Assembly (NCBI GenBank): GCA_013398955.1
Contig: VWPU01011587.1
Location: 1 to 64,000 of the forward strand
Reading direction: 5' to 3'
Origin: Callaeas wilsoni
Lineage: Eukaryota; Chordata; Aves; Passeriformes; Callaeidae
Length of the DNA: 64,000 bases
A model generated the notes under the pieces. It ran no database searches. It was not told the DNA's origin and worked only from the letters and a program-made list of their open reading frames with translations. The first letter of the stretch is position 1, and each line of letters begins with the position of its first letter. Made by a program: the position numbers and the translations under genes. Positions 49,375 through 61,979 of the stretch are shown in pieces.

Positions 49375-51704
49375 GGTTTATCAATTCACTCACCAGGAAG
49401 AGTCTGGTGCACTGTGGACATAACCCATATCAACTCAGTCAATGGTAATTTCATTACCAACACTCATAAGAAGCTCACGAGAACACACTCCTTTTTTAAC
49501 AAAACTTAACTCAGGTATTTGTAAGTCATGGAGGAACTCTTCTTAGACCACAGGTGAGACCTATGTCGCTCAGGTCTCAAAAAGTTAGTTTCCAAACTCT
49601 CAGCTATTTACACTGCTTCCCATTAGAGGCAGCTGGGAGAAGCCAGCACATCCAGGGAGAAATTCATCTCATCTGGAGGTAGTTAGTTAAAGTAGGTCAG
49701 AGAGATTGCATGTGTGGGTTGCTCTCCAATGAATACAGTGGAAGCCTAGAGCAATCAGTAGAGAATCACACAAGTAAACCTTAAATATCTGTACTAAAAC
49801 AGTAATAAATTTGCCCAATATTTTTTCTGTCAACCATAAACAGCTGCCACAAAAAAAAGTTGTGCTCTTGGTCATAGTTTCATGACTTGGCTTGTAAAAC
49901 ATGCCCTGCTCCAGGGTCTCCAATCTCCCCAGAGGCTCCTCAGAGTGTTATGGTGTGTAAGTAGGTCAGCACTCCTGTTAACGTTATACCACTCCAGTGA
50001 TAAACCTTTTGTTTCTGCAAAAACAATGTCTGAATGCTACTTCTCTAACATCTGTTTGGCCATGATAGCATGGCTATGGCTTGCAATATAATATTTGTCC
50101 TTTTTAAATAGATCCATTAATTTATTCCCTGTGCAGGAAACCTTTGCACAGATTCACTGCTGGAAGAAAATAATAGTTGTGTAGAGGACAAATGCCTCTG
50201 AAAGGGCAGCTTGTTTTAATCCACATGCTGTCCACAATACTTGTGTTTCTTTTCTGGTTTATAGCATAAGCATTATATGAAGTAAATCTAAACTGTGAGG
50301 ATTGATGAGACTTTTTGGTGTTGGTTGTATAATATTTTCCCAAATGAGATTGTGATTTTATGTTTGGCAAATTAAATTAAGTAGAAAGGTGAGATGGAAA
50401 CAATTTGGAGTCTTGAAAGATCAAAGAATAATTTTACAGCACTTTTTCTATCTAACATCTCCATCTATTTAGATACAGCAATCCTAATTATGGCTTTGTC
50501 TTTATGTACCATCCGTATTTGAAGATAGTGGTAAATGACATTATTGTAGCCAAGTATGAGAACTTGGTTAGCAAAACGATGGAGATCTGCTCAACAGATA
50601 TGAAGCAAGAATGTATAGCTTATCCTCTAAGAAAAGCTTGATATTATAATTAATAAACTTCTATCTTATTTTCACCTTAACAGTACATTAGAAGATCAGT
50701 CACATTTTCTTCTTTGCAAAATAAATTCTGAGAACAGGTACATTTTTTGACCACAGTTTGAACCCTCTTCTTTCAAATGTCTCAGTCAGAGTTAGAAAAG
50801 CCAATTATTTATGGAAATATCTGTGAAATAGTTCAAGTCATTTTGAAAAGTTACATTTTCAAGAAGAATGTTTTTCCTGAGTTTAATGGTAAGGGAGCAC
50901 AGCTTGCTGCCTTCAGTTCAACAGGACCAGCTGGACATTTTCTCTCATATTAAGTGAATTGTGGGCATATTGCAGGCATGAAGACTGCACACAGCAGTTA
51001 CCACCAATTCCTCGCTGTGTGTCAGCATACATTTCTAGATTTCACTCCATCAACAACATTCTTCCCTCAGGTTGTTTTTTTAAGCTCAAATCTGAAAAGC
51101 CTGTGTTGATCTAGCAAAATTTGGCAGCATTAGCTAACTTGGAAACTTGAGCATCTTTAACTGTAACTTTGAAGTTAAATGGCACTTTATTTTTTAAAAA
51201 GTACATTATATTCTAGTTCTTAATTTAAAAAGACAATGTTAATGTTTTTTCTTCTTACGATAGTGTCAGTGAAATAGATTTTTAAATGTATTTGAAGAAT
51301 TCTCTAATTTTATTTGAGAATACAGACAACAGTAAATCACATTTTGTAGCATGTTGGAAACCTGCTAAGTAGCACACTCCACGACTGGATAAGATTTTGG
51401 TTACAGTGATACCTTTATCACCAAGGACATTTTACAGTAGTACAGATATGAAGGAGACTAGATGTTCACCTGACCTTATAGACCAAGCAAGTACTCCTCA
51501 CAAAAATACAATTGGTAAATATTATTCTACAATGAAGATTAATTAGGACCCAAGTATTTTTGCCATATATCACTCTTTTTAAAATGGGAGAGTCTGAAAT
51601 TGCTGAAATTAATTATCATGTAAAAAACAATATGACTCTCGTGTTGTTTTATTTATTTTGCTCCTTCAGCACAAAAAAAAAATTTAGATGTGAAAGATCA
51701 TCTT

Positions 51705-51757
51705 GATATAGATATACATATATATGATAGATATATCTAGATATAGATATATCTAAA
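51705..51757. repeat. GATATA/TATATC low-complexity stretch
   Basis: Irregular repeats of GATATA, CATATATA and TAGATATATCT over about 50 bases, partly self-complementary. Typical degenerate microsatellite. Confidence 0.65.
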
Positions 51758-54700
51758 CCTGTTTTGAAATTAATGAGTGCATTATTTTTCGTGGCCATGA
51801 ACTTCATACTACATACCAAAGTGCCTGAACATCACTGGAAAGTAAGCATCCATGCTCATTTTCCTCAATCTATTTTGTATGTTCATATCTCTTAAAGGTA
51901 TCTCCACGGGGCAGAACTGGGATTGTGTGTCAACAGCCAGAGGAGGAGGATTGCAAATATACCCTGGACAGGCACATAATTACAGAAAAATTGTATCTTC
52001 AATCTCCCTGCTTCACTCCATGTCCAAACCTCAAGCTCCTGGTTGTGAGAGCATAAGCCTTGGACCCCTGGCCAGACAGAAACCCTATTAACCAATTTGT
52101 CTCTGCCTGGTCCAACCCAAGTCCAAGCTGTCTCTTGTGGCATTTCCCTGTGACTCTGAGAAGCTGTGACTCTATTCCCCCCTTCCTGTGCTAAGCCATG
52201 TTTTTAGTTCCACATCACCAAAGGTGTCTTTCCAGGAGGTCTTTTGTTGAATACTTCACTTAACACTTGTAGTCATTGAGATTTTACATGGACACCAAAG
52301 CTAACATTGATATAAGATTTTCTTGGCAATACAATACTCAAATCCATCAAAAGATACCTCAAAAGTTCTCCACACATAAACCCATGCAAACTGTTGTGCT
52401 AACAACCCCATAGTTTGCAGTATCCCCCTTCTAGAGAAGCCCTAATTCCAATAAAGCCTTATTATAATTGGTTAATTAAAATATTTCTGTAAAGTATAAA
52501 AGTTTTTCAGATCTCTTCTGCATGTCTTTAAATCATCCGGACCTTTGTCCACCTTCCCAGTGTGATCTTAAGCTCAAAATGATTTATGGTGTTATTCTGA
52601 TGACAAATACTACAGCAATGAGCCAGGACATGGATATTTTTCAAGTTGAAAACCAGGAAAGAGTCATTAGATACATGATAAATCAATTACTTGAACAAAA
52701 CCACAATCATGAATGAAAAGAAAGAAGGAGAAGAGAGTCAATCAATTTTAGTGACTGACAGAAGAAGTAGGATATAGGTACAAACTATTTTTTTCTATTT
52801 TGTTTTCTTATGAGAATGCAGTATGCTTAAGCAATGTGTCAGTATATTTCAGTGATATACTGTACAAATCGTCATGCGGAAGAGGAACCCATCAGCAAAC
52901 AGGAGATTGGAAATAACAGCTAGGAAATATATCCTCAGTGATTCACATCAAATGTGATAGAAACTCATGTGAGTAACAGAACTGACCTAATATGGTATTT
53001 GTTCATATTTGAAGCAACTGTTGTTCAGCTTGACCAGCATTCTTACTTACAACCATTCACAAAAGCTAATGTCTGTCTGAACAGATATTTGGAGTAAGGC
53101 TAGTCTTCATACAAACACTCTTCTTCACCTATGAACAACAGTAATGTTTATTTGTTACTCAGCATCTGCACTTCTGTTGAGGCTGCTCTGATTCTCTGAT
53201 TGGGGGGCAAAAGCAAGTTCTGGATGATACAGGTGATCAGAGATGATGGTGAGGACAAAAAGATTGTGTCACTAATCACTTGTCTCCTTTAGGGAAATTG
53301 GCACGAGAAACATTTCCTGTGCATGGAAATAGAATCATATTTTTCTATCAGTCATAAAACCTGTGATATAAAGTTATGTGAATAAAATGAAGGACAGAAG
53401 TTGAAGGATAAATCAATAACTCACACACATCACTTACACACTGCTGTCTGTATAATGCCAAGAGAGGGTTATACTGAATTTTCAAAGGCAACTGAGCTTC
53501 TTGCTTTCTGCAGCCAAGGCTAACGTTCCCTCTGGCAGGGCATTTGTCCAGGATTGGATACTGAGCTCGCAGTCTCATAAAGGACACCTCTCTCACTTGA
53601 GCTGAAGGACTAACTTCTTCACTTACCAATGCTGATGGCAGCAGGCACACTAAAGGCTCCGTCAGAAATTCAGTGCCGATTCTGGCTGGGGCAATTGAAG
53701 CTGACACTGCACCCAGCTGTTCTCCCTTCCCTCCAGCACACCTTCCTGCTCCACTACAGCTGGGGGACAGGATGGACATCCCTAGTTCAGTTACCAGAGC
53801 TTACAGCCTCGTAGCTGAGAATGCACTACTGCTTTAGATGTTTCAGCTGAGGTACCACATGAAGCAGGACCCTCGAGGCTCTGAGTGCATGTACCCTTCT
53901 ACCCCTGCTTGAAGAGGATTACCTGCTGTAAGAGATGATCTCCATCATGACTTACTCTAGCAGGGAATATGTGATGTCCTCTGCTCTTACCTCACTTCTC
54001 AATCCTTTTGACTCCCCAGTGAGCCCCCAGGGGTCATGGAATTAGGTGGAGTAGTCAACATTGCTTCAACCTCAAACCAAAATATACAAAAGGTGAGAGG
54101 ACATAACAGCTGAGCAAAGGATGGCTGAAAGCTCCCAGTTTGGTACAGTCAGCCTCACAATACATCTGCAATATAGAACAGATATATTGATGCATCAAGC
54201 ACAACATGAAATATTAATGCACCTGAAAAGAACAAGCGATGACTGACAGGGAATGTAGCAAACACTGCTGGTAATTTCTGCCCCAGAAAGAGAATCTCAG
54301 CCTGTAACAGGCACATAGCAGCTGCTGCAGGATAAGAAATTGTGGAAAGTTTTTAAAGAAGACCCTAAAACTGCTTGCCTTGCTTACACTAGAAGAATGA
54401 AGGCTGAGAGAACAGGCATCTGCTGCATATAAATACCTGGTGGTAAACTTCAAGGAGGCAGGAGGGCTGTCTAGGTGAAAGAACAAGTACAATCTGATCC
54501 CAAAGAAATGCAGCCTGAAAATTAAGACTGTTGCAAACTGCAAGCACTTTAGACATCAGCAGGGTACTCAGTCTCCATACCTGATCCATCAGATGGCATG
54601 TTGTCACCTGTGCTAGAGATATCCATATGCTCTGGGACCTGGAGGGAGTTCTACAGTCCAGAATGAACATGGTTATCTTTAGGCTTCTGGGAAGATTCCA

Positions 54701-56006
54701 AAGCTTATGACTATGAGCAATGTCATTTCACCGAGGGATACCTGTGCTTGTAAGGTCCTTTAAAACCTCTTTAACAGCCTTGCTTTCTGGCAAACACTGT
54801 GTGCTGAACTTACAGTAACCCAGCAGTTGCCTCATAACATTTTCTAGTGCACTGAGAATTTTAAGACTATGGTTAAGAACTAAGCAGTGGGGTGGCAAAT
54901 TTAGCTCTGATATTATTGTGGAATTAGGATTCCCCAACAGGTATCAGTGTAATCACCCCAGAGTGCCATCAAAGGAAAAGGAACAAAATTCTGCAGGTGT
55001 ACAGCTGCAATCATTTCACTTACTCTCATGCAAGAAATACAGGCAAGTGTCAAGTAACAAAGACATCATGTGCCAAATTATGTTCGCTGTAGCACTTTGG
55101 TGACTTCAGTGGATAAGAGCAGGATACAACACAATCATGTTTGTTCCTGATTTTCATCTTCGCTAAGAAATTATTTATAGCTGCCAAAGAGGAATTTAAA
55201 ATTCCCTCAGTCTGAGAAATTCCTCACCAATGGCATTTTGGAAAAGCCTTCTTGTCTTTTAGCCATTTCTTTACAAAGGATTTAATTCCAGTTTTTAAGT
55301 TATCCCATGTATCTATAGGTAGGAGTCACTTAGAATCTGTGCTCTGCAGCACTCACCTGTCATTTTAATGGCCTACTTTTCAAATGCAAAACTGAAAATT
55401 GAAAAGAGCTGAATTTTCTGGTAATAGGCTTAGTTTTCCCAAAAGGTATTATGATAGATAGATTTTTTTTATGGAGTTAACAATACCTTATTGAGCACGG
55501 ACATTGAAATTTACATTTCCATTTATAGAAAGATTTTCCGAAGAACCCTAATTAAAGGAGGAAGCTTGCTGTACTGAACTTGTAACTAACTAAGACACAG
55601 TAAGCCAATGAAATCATGCTCCAGAGTTGGCCAAATTGACTACTGAATCTAGTATACTGATAAACCACAACATTAATACATTGGAGTGATACATTAATAT
55701 AATCCACAATATAAGGAAAATAGTCTGCTAAGTTCTGTATAGTTTACTGGTGTGTTTAAAGTGGCTCTTTGGAAAGATAACAAAATATGGCAGAATTACA
55801 CCATTTATTTGACAGCATTGTGTTTGCCATATTGTTCTCCAAAGAAATTCTATTTTGTTAATTTTGAACTGGTCTCAGAGCTGGAAGGCCCAAGTTGTGC
55901 TGCTAACTCTGCAACTGTCCTTGACAGGAAAACTCATTTTACTTCTCCTGAATACTCTTTGTAAGTGGCCACCTTTCCTCCATCTCCAAAGAAAGGCTTC
56001 CAGCCT

Positions 56007-56032
56007 TATTCCATGAGTATACTCATGGAATA
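56007..56032. repeat. Perfect 26-bp palindrome without spacer
   Basis: The half-site TATTCCATGAGTA is followed at once by its exact reverse complement. The centre lies between 56019 and 56020. Just beyond it is a tandem repeat (56032-56069). No known transcription-factor site of this exact form comes to mind. Confidence 0.85.
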
Positions 56033-56069
56033 TATCTTGATCTTGATCATATATCTTGATCTCTGCATA
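56032..56069. repeat. About 19-bp tandem duplication, two copies
   Basis: ATATCTTGATC occurs twice 19 bases apart, and the first copy contains an extra internal CTTGATC repeat. It directly abuts the palindrome, which suggests that both came from local replication errors. Confidence 0.65.
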
Positions 56070-58438
56070 CATAATTGTTGGCTATTCAGAGACTTTAGAA
56101 AGAAACAAGAAAATTGCTGCAGAATGGCAAAATTATTTAAAGATAAATGACAGGTCCATAAAACCAAGGTCAACCCATAGCTAGATACTTTTGATATTGC
56201 TGTTATCCAGCAAAAATGTTGTTCAATAAGCCTCCTACCTGAACATTAGCTTGCAGGGCTGTGGAGTAAGAAAAGCAGTAAAAACTATTTGCAAATCTTA
56301 TTTAGGCACTGAATCTTTTAAAATTGCCTTTCTGGGCAGCTTGGTAATACTGTCAAGTTGCATTGTTCTTTTGCTTTAAAAGGAAAGTAGGAAGCAAGAA
56401 GTAATCCCAGGACTGCAGGTGACTTTTTCAACTGGCACCTGCACTAAATTCTTTTCAAGTGCAAAGGTAAGCAGCATCTCAGGAGAGAACATTTCTCCTG
56501 GCAAAAAAAAAGGGGAAAAAAAAGTAGTTCATTTTGTGGAATACATTCTACCATTCTTTTAAGATGCATTTTCATGTCTCTTTTAGAAGCCTGTGGGTTC
56601 AGTATTACTGTGCAATGTACTGCAAGTCTCTGCATGGTAGTTCCACACAGTGAGTGCCAGTGAAACTAAAACTAGGTTCTGCTCTGTCTGATTTGAAAGT
56701 GAATATGATATGCATTTGCCACCATTTAAAATTATTTCCTACTTACATTTGCCAGTATGTTTGCCATCATATTTCCTTTTTTGATCACAAAGGAATGCTT
56801 TGCTTCTCAGGGCCAGTCCCTCAGCTCAGCTAGTCACTCAGCAGTAAGTATTGGCAAGTGCTGACATATGAAGTGCCTCTGCTGCAACACTTATTTGACC
56901 AATAGAGGTGAAACCTAGCACCTTGTACTTAGTGCTATAGTTCAAGAACCTTTCAATTATTTTAATCCCTGTTTGTCAGGACTCCTTTGGAAGTAGCTTG
57001 TTGTGTTTTGATCTCATCGGCACACCTGCTATTTCTGTCCCTGAATATATTCTGCAGCCCACCCCTGTTCTCCAGTATCTTTCAGGCATTTCTTCTTTGT
57101 TTGGCTCAGAAAAGGGCTTATCCCCTTCTTCTCCCATCAATCATTTCAGCAGTCTTCACTAGGTCCCTATTCCTCAGGCTATTCCCCTCCTCCTGAGGAT
57201 CTTCCCTCAAAGCAGAGGATATTGAAACAACAGTGATGCTGTGTGTGTGACCTTGTTTAAGATCTCTGCCCTGTGAGTTTTCCCCCCTGAAAAAGGATTC
57301 TCTCATATTCTTTGAAGGTTAATTAATATTTGCACAATTCTTTGTCCTTAACTAGCACACTGTAAGTGCCAAGTAGTATTAAATATTGAGGATTCCAGCC
57401 CTGGTGAGGCACAAAGTAAACATCTGTTAGATCTGTTCCAGATATGAAACATTAAGTCTCTCTTTTATCTAGTGAACTGAAGTGCCCTCTTAAACCTCCT
57501 GTTTTTCCTAGGAGAAACCAGCTAGCAATTAAAATCCCCTTTATCCTTCTCCTCACAGCAAGTTGGTAGGGGAAGTGGAGCAAGTGCTCCTCAAGCCCGT
57601 TCCCATGTTGTGTGGTGGCACAGTGGACTCAACATCCAAGGAGCTGGGTCCAAAACTCCTGCCTGGAGCAAGTGCTGTATGTGAAACACGCTGAGGATTG
57701 AGCTGAGGCCTGCCTAGGATGTAACCCACAGCACAAGCAGCTGCCCCAAGGAGACCTGCCAAACTACACTCTCCTGCAATCCTTACACTAACCTCCACGG
57801 CAGAGAAATCTCGTGTTCCTCATGTTAGAGCCAACTCACAACACCTTCATTTACCTGATGCCTGTTTCTGCAGGTACCTGACTTCAGCTCCCTGCTCAGC
57901 AGCCATCTAATCCTGTAGGCATCTGGCATCTGCGAATGCAATGTTAACGTTTACCTGTTTCCCCAAGCACTTCTGGAGCTGACACCAGAATTATTTCAGC
58001 CTTATTTAATGACTGCTTGGCTCTAGCAAAGAGATGAGAAGCCCTTCACTAGCCCCATTCCTTGACTTTGGTGTCAGCATCCAAATCCATGGGTGTCTGG
58101 AAGATTATATCTTTATTAGGGCTTGCTACAGCACTGCAGCCTGCTGTAAGGGAACTACACTCCCAAAAGGAACATGAGTTCAAGACTTGCCTCCTCCTTA
58201 CACATTCCCCACTTACCTTTGGCTGTCTGCTCCGAGCAGGCTGGCCTCTCTCCATCCCAGTATGTGCAGCCTTGTTCTCCATCTGAATTTCATCATAACC
58301 CCGGACACCTGCACAGTGAAAAAGCGAAAAGACACTGTGTTGCTGTAAGACATTCATTTGATTGAGCTAGAACATTTTCTGCTTCTGTGCTGGCATGTAC
58401 ACAGCTGGCCTGTATCACACCCACAGCCCAGTTGGAGA

Positions 58439-58476
58439 GCTCACCTCTGGAGCCACACGATGCCTCAGAGGTGAGC
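58439..58476. repeat. Perfect 11-bp inverted repeat with 16-bp loop
   Basis: GCTCACCTCTG at 58439-58449 is the reverse complement of 58466-58476. A small cluster of CpGs (five between 58492 and 58519) follows it. An inverted repeat of this size may arise by chance in a window this long. Confidence 0.5.
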
Positions 58477-61400
58477 AGGCTTAGAAGACCTCGCGCTGTG
58501 CGACCTCAGTGTGCGGCCGTGCAGCTTTGTTCAGCCTGGTAGTACCTTGTAAGCAGCAGGAGGAAACTGCAGACACGTGTTAGTGGCTGGCTGACTCCCA
58601 CAGCCACTGAACATCAAAGGATTTTTCCAAAGGAAGGCAGCACTGATGGTGGCAGTTGTGTTTGCTCAAATGCTTGGAGAAAGCTGGCACTAATTTTGGA
58701 CAGGAGCCCAGAGAGAATCTTTTTAATGAGTTGCAACTTGCAGTATGTCTGATCTGTGGATGAAAGCACATCCTTTACAGGGAATAATTGTTAACAATTT
58801 TTTTCCAAGAGAGGTGTTTGTTACAGTACAGTCTGTCAAAAAACCAGGACCTTCCAACCTCTGAGGCTTTGAGCCTCATTATCAAGGGGAGATTTGCTCA
58901 AGTGCCTTCTCAAGAACTGAGGCACACCAGCCTATGATTCTCCCAAGAATTATATTCAATCATCTCTGCTTTTCTTTCAGTTATAAACTTGGCTGTTTTC
59001 CTGGACTATTTCTCCTTCCTTCTCCCTCTCACATTTTCTAAATCCTCAATCCAAACACATTTAGGCAAACTTTAAGCTTTGAAGAAAAGCAACTGGCTGC
59101 AAATCAACTTGGAGGTCACTGTGTGGCCAGCTCTGTGCCAAGCTGTCTGTGTGACACGGTGTAAGGGCTTTGCATGATCCATTTTACTCCATGAAACCTA
59201 TCAGGTGGCTTTGGGGCTTGCCAAGGCTACTGCTTTGTACAAATTTGTGGCACTGATACTGTTGGAAGTCACCAGCTCAGAGGTTTAATGGGAATGCAGT
59301 GTTATAACCCAGTCTTGGATGTGATCTTGTAGCGGGGATAGTCCCACGGGATCTGGACCCATGGTCAGGGTGAGCCATCTTGTTCTTGCCCTGGACCCAG
59401 GTCTCTGTCTTGGAGTGCATGGGAAGTCTCTCAAACCATCAAAAGTACAGCCAGGCGGGTACAGTTCTGTGGAAAATAATATAATTGCATTATCTCCTCT
59501 AATCTTCAAGATTCTTGGATATAAATATCTGTTGAAGAGCATATTGTGCAAGCTGCTCCTCCTTTACTGTTCTTTCCCAGTATGATCTGCAAAAAGTCCT
59601 TTTTGTGTACATTTTTTGGCAATTGTTACATGGTGTCAATCATCCTTACTACACATCTGTCTTGTCTTTTATTCCTCCACCTTCACCTGTGACTCTAGGA
59701 GAGCTGTCTGTATTTGACAGACAAGCAGGAGATCAGCACACAACAAAGCAGCCATACACAGCATAGAGACCACCAGAGAAAACAAGAGAATAGATTAACT
59801 TTCACCTCTACTTTTAAACAAGAATTTGCCCAGAGTAAATGGCTGCTCATTTAGTTGCACAGCTGAGAATATGTACAACAGCTGCAATGCTTCCAGTCTT
59901 CCTCTGTTTGAGTAAGTGGGAACATCCATTTCTGGTTCTAGTGGTAATGATCTTAGCCCTTGACCAAGTTTATCCTGAGTCATTTGCTAGTTCCTATTAT
60001 TTGCATACAAACAGTGAAAAGCACTTGAATCAAAGAACACAGACAGTTCTCTTCAAAACAAAGTTTTGTGCCTGTTCTCTCCTCTACAGCAACTTTTCCT
60101 TGGATTTACCCTTTTTCCCTGAATCAGACATCTGCACTGCACATTTTTGAGCACTTAGTAGTTACCCACATTCTAGTGTAAGTTATCCAGGGACTTTTCT
60201 AATGGCAAACAATTATTTTCTTATCTTACACATACAAAAGAATATCTATTGAAAACAATGACTGTCCTGGTAGATTCGCAAATTGCATGGAAAAGCAGCA
60301 ATTCGGGAAAAAAACAAAATAGATGAAAAAACCAAAGTAAGACCTTGGTCTATAATATACTTTCATTTGTAAATGTTGAAGCCATTGACTACTTTCCAAC
60401 AATTCTGTTTGACAGAAAATTATCTGGCAAGAGCCTTTCTCTGAGTTACAAGAGCGCCTGACCCTGTTCACGTCTTATGAAAATTGAGAACAAATGCTTT
60501 TCCTGTTTGGTGGTGCTCTAGATAAATCATTTTGGCCACCGAATAAAAACCATTCCTTGTGTGCACATAAGTTCATACTTGACTTTGCATGCAGAAATCT
60601 GGACCTGGTAGAGCTCTTCAAATGCAAAACAGTTCACAGTCTTTCATGGACTGGAATAAATCTGCATGTACACAAAGACTCAGGCAGCTCCCACTTAAAA
60701 AATAAAAAAAAAAAGGATACTTTTTTTTAGGGTTCTTTATTCTCATTTGTTAAAAATCAGTGAGACTGGAAAAGGACACAATCATCTGGAAATCATTTTG
60801 CTGGCAATCTCTACTACAAAGATGAAAACCAGCGTGATTTTCATCAAATTTTCTTCCCTGTTGAACAGCAAGACCTGTTCCGTGGACTTTGCTGCAGAAA
60901 CCTGATGGACACATAATGCAGCACTGACCTCAATTTATATGTTTTCCACCTCCACTTTCTTTTCAGTGAAGCGTGACCCGTGTTTAATTGTGCTACCCAT
61001 AGAGTACCTTATTTGGAACTTTTTCCTACACGTTACCATGTACTGTAATCCATAGACGGGTATGTGTAAGGGGTTTCATTGCAATCACCAATGATGATAC
61101 AAAGATTTTGTGACAAAGAGGGGTTTCTTTTGAATTCAGTTGAGACATTTGTGATAATGAATTGTAGCAGTGATATCCTGTCCTTCCATTTCCCAGGGTT
61201 GTGGGTTATGGCACATTGACATTCTTAGGAAATTGTTAAATGCCATGAGGTAGATTCTTCCAGTCTCATACAAGAAAGAGCCACTACCTTTTCTGTTGTC
61301 ATGGGAGTGGAAATTTCTTTTGTTCTGTCTGGATTTATGTTCCATCCCCTTACACTAATCTCTCTGAAAATCCCTGACTTTATCATCCATATAATGATGT

Positions 61401-61929
61401 CAATGAGGAATCCGCAAAATCAGAAAAAAAGCTTCCAGTCTCCATGGCGAAAGCAGGATTCATTTTAGGGCATATTTGTCTCTGGCTTATGAAAAAACAA
61501 ATTCGGCTAGTAACATATTTTTCACGGTCATGGAAACAGAAGTAAATGCTGGAGGAGGGGGCAGAAAGAAGTGTTTATTTGAGCAATAAGGCATTCAGCT
61601 GGGTGAACTGAGCAGGCAGCAGGAACTCCCATCCAGGGAGCTAGCAGCATCGTCCACCACTTAATGTCATCCCAGACCACAAAACAACCTTCCTTTCCCA
61701 GCTGAGCCCAAGGGAGGAAAACAGCTAGGTTTCTTCCCTCTTGTGGTCCTGTGTCAAAGGCTCCTCTCAGTGCGCAGTGGCTTTGCATCCTCATTTCTCC
61801 TGTGATGGGATGGTCTGAAAACCTGCTGTGGCTGAGCAAAGCCTGCTCGGTGGCAACCTGGCAGGCACTCATGGCCAGCACAGAGCAGCATGTGAGTTGT
61901 GATTTCACAAGTGCAGTCACTCTCCATGC

Positions 61930-61979
61930 ATTCCCCATTGCTCCCTGTGTACCTACAGCTGGAGCAGTGCATGGGGAAT
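61930..61979. repeat. Imperfect inverted repeat (hairpin)
   Basis: ATTCCCCATTGCTCC (61930-61944) pairs with GGAGCA (61961-61966) and ATGGGGAAT (61971-61979), leaving a 4-base bulge on the right arm and a 16-base loop. The stem has 15 pairs. Confidence 0.55.

Noticed and set aside
52522..52716. 64-codon + strand frame that looked peptide-like
   Set aside because: I considered a small secreted peptide or exon, but it has no signal sequence, no flanking splice sites that I trust and no family resemblance.
53348..53779. 143-codon minus-strand open frame
   Set aside because: No recognisable domain or signal, and a length plausible by chance among the many frames of a 64-kb window.
58848..58870. 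GGACCTTCCAACCTCTGAGG resembling a sense CR1 end
   Set aside because: Single short similarity without the preceding CR1 sequence or terminal octamer repeat.
60765..60800. GACTGGAAAAGGACACAATCA resembling an antisense CR1 3' end
   Set aside because: The match does not continue into the conserved TCCAAC block and the terminal repeat is missing.
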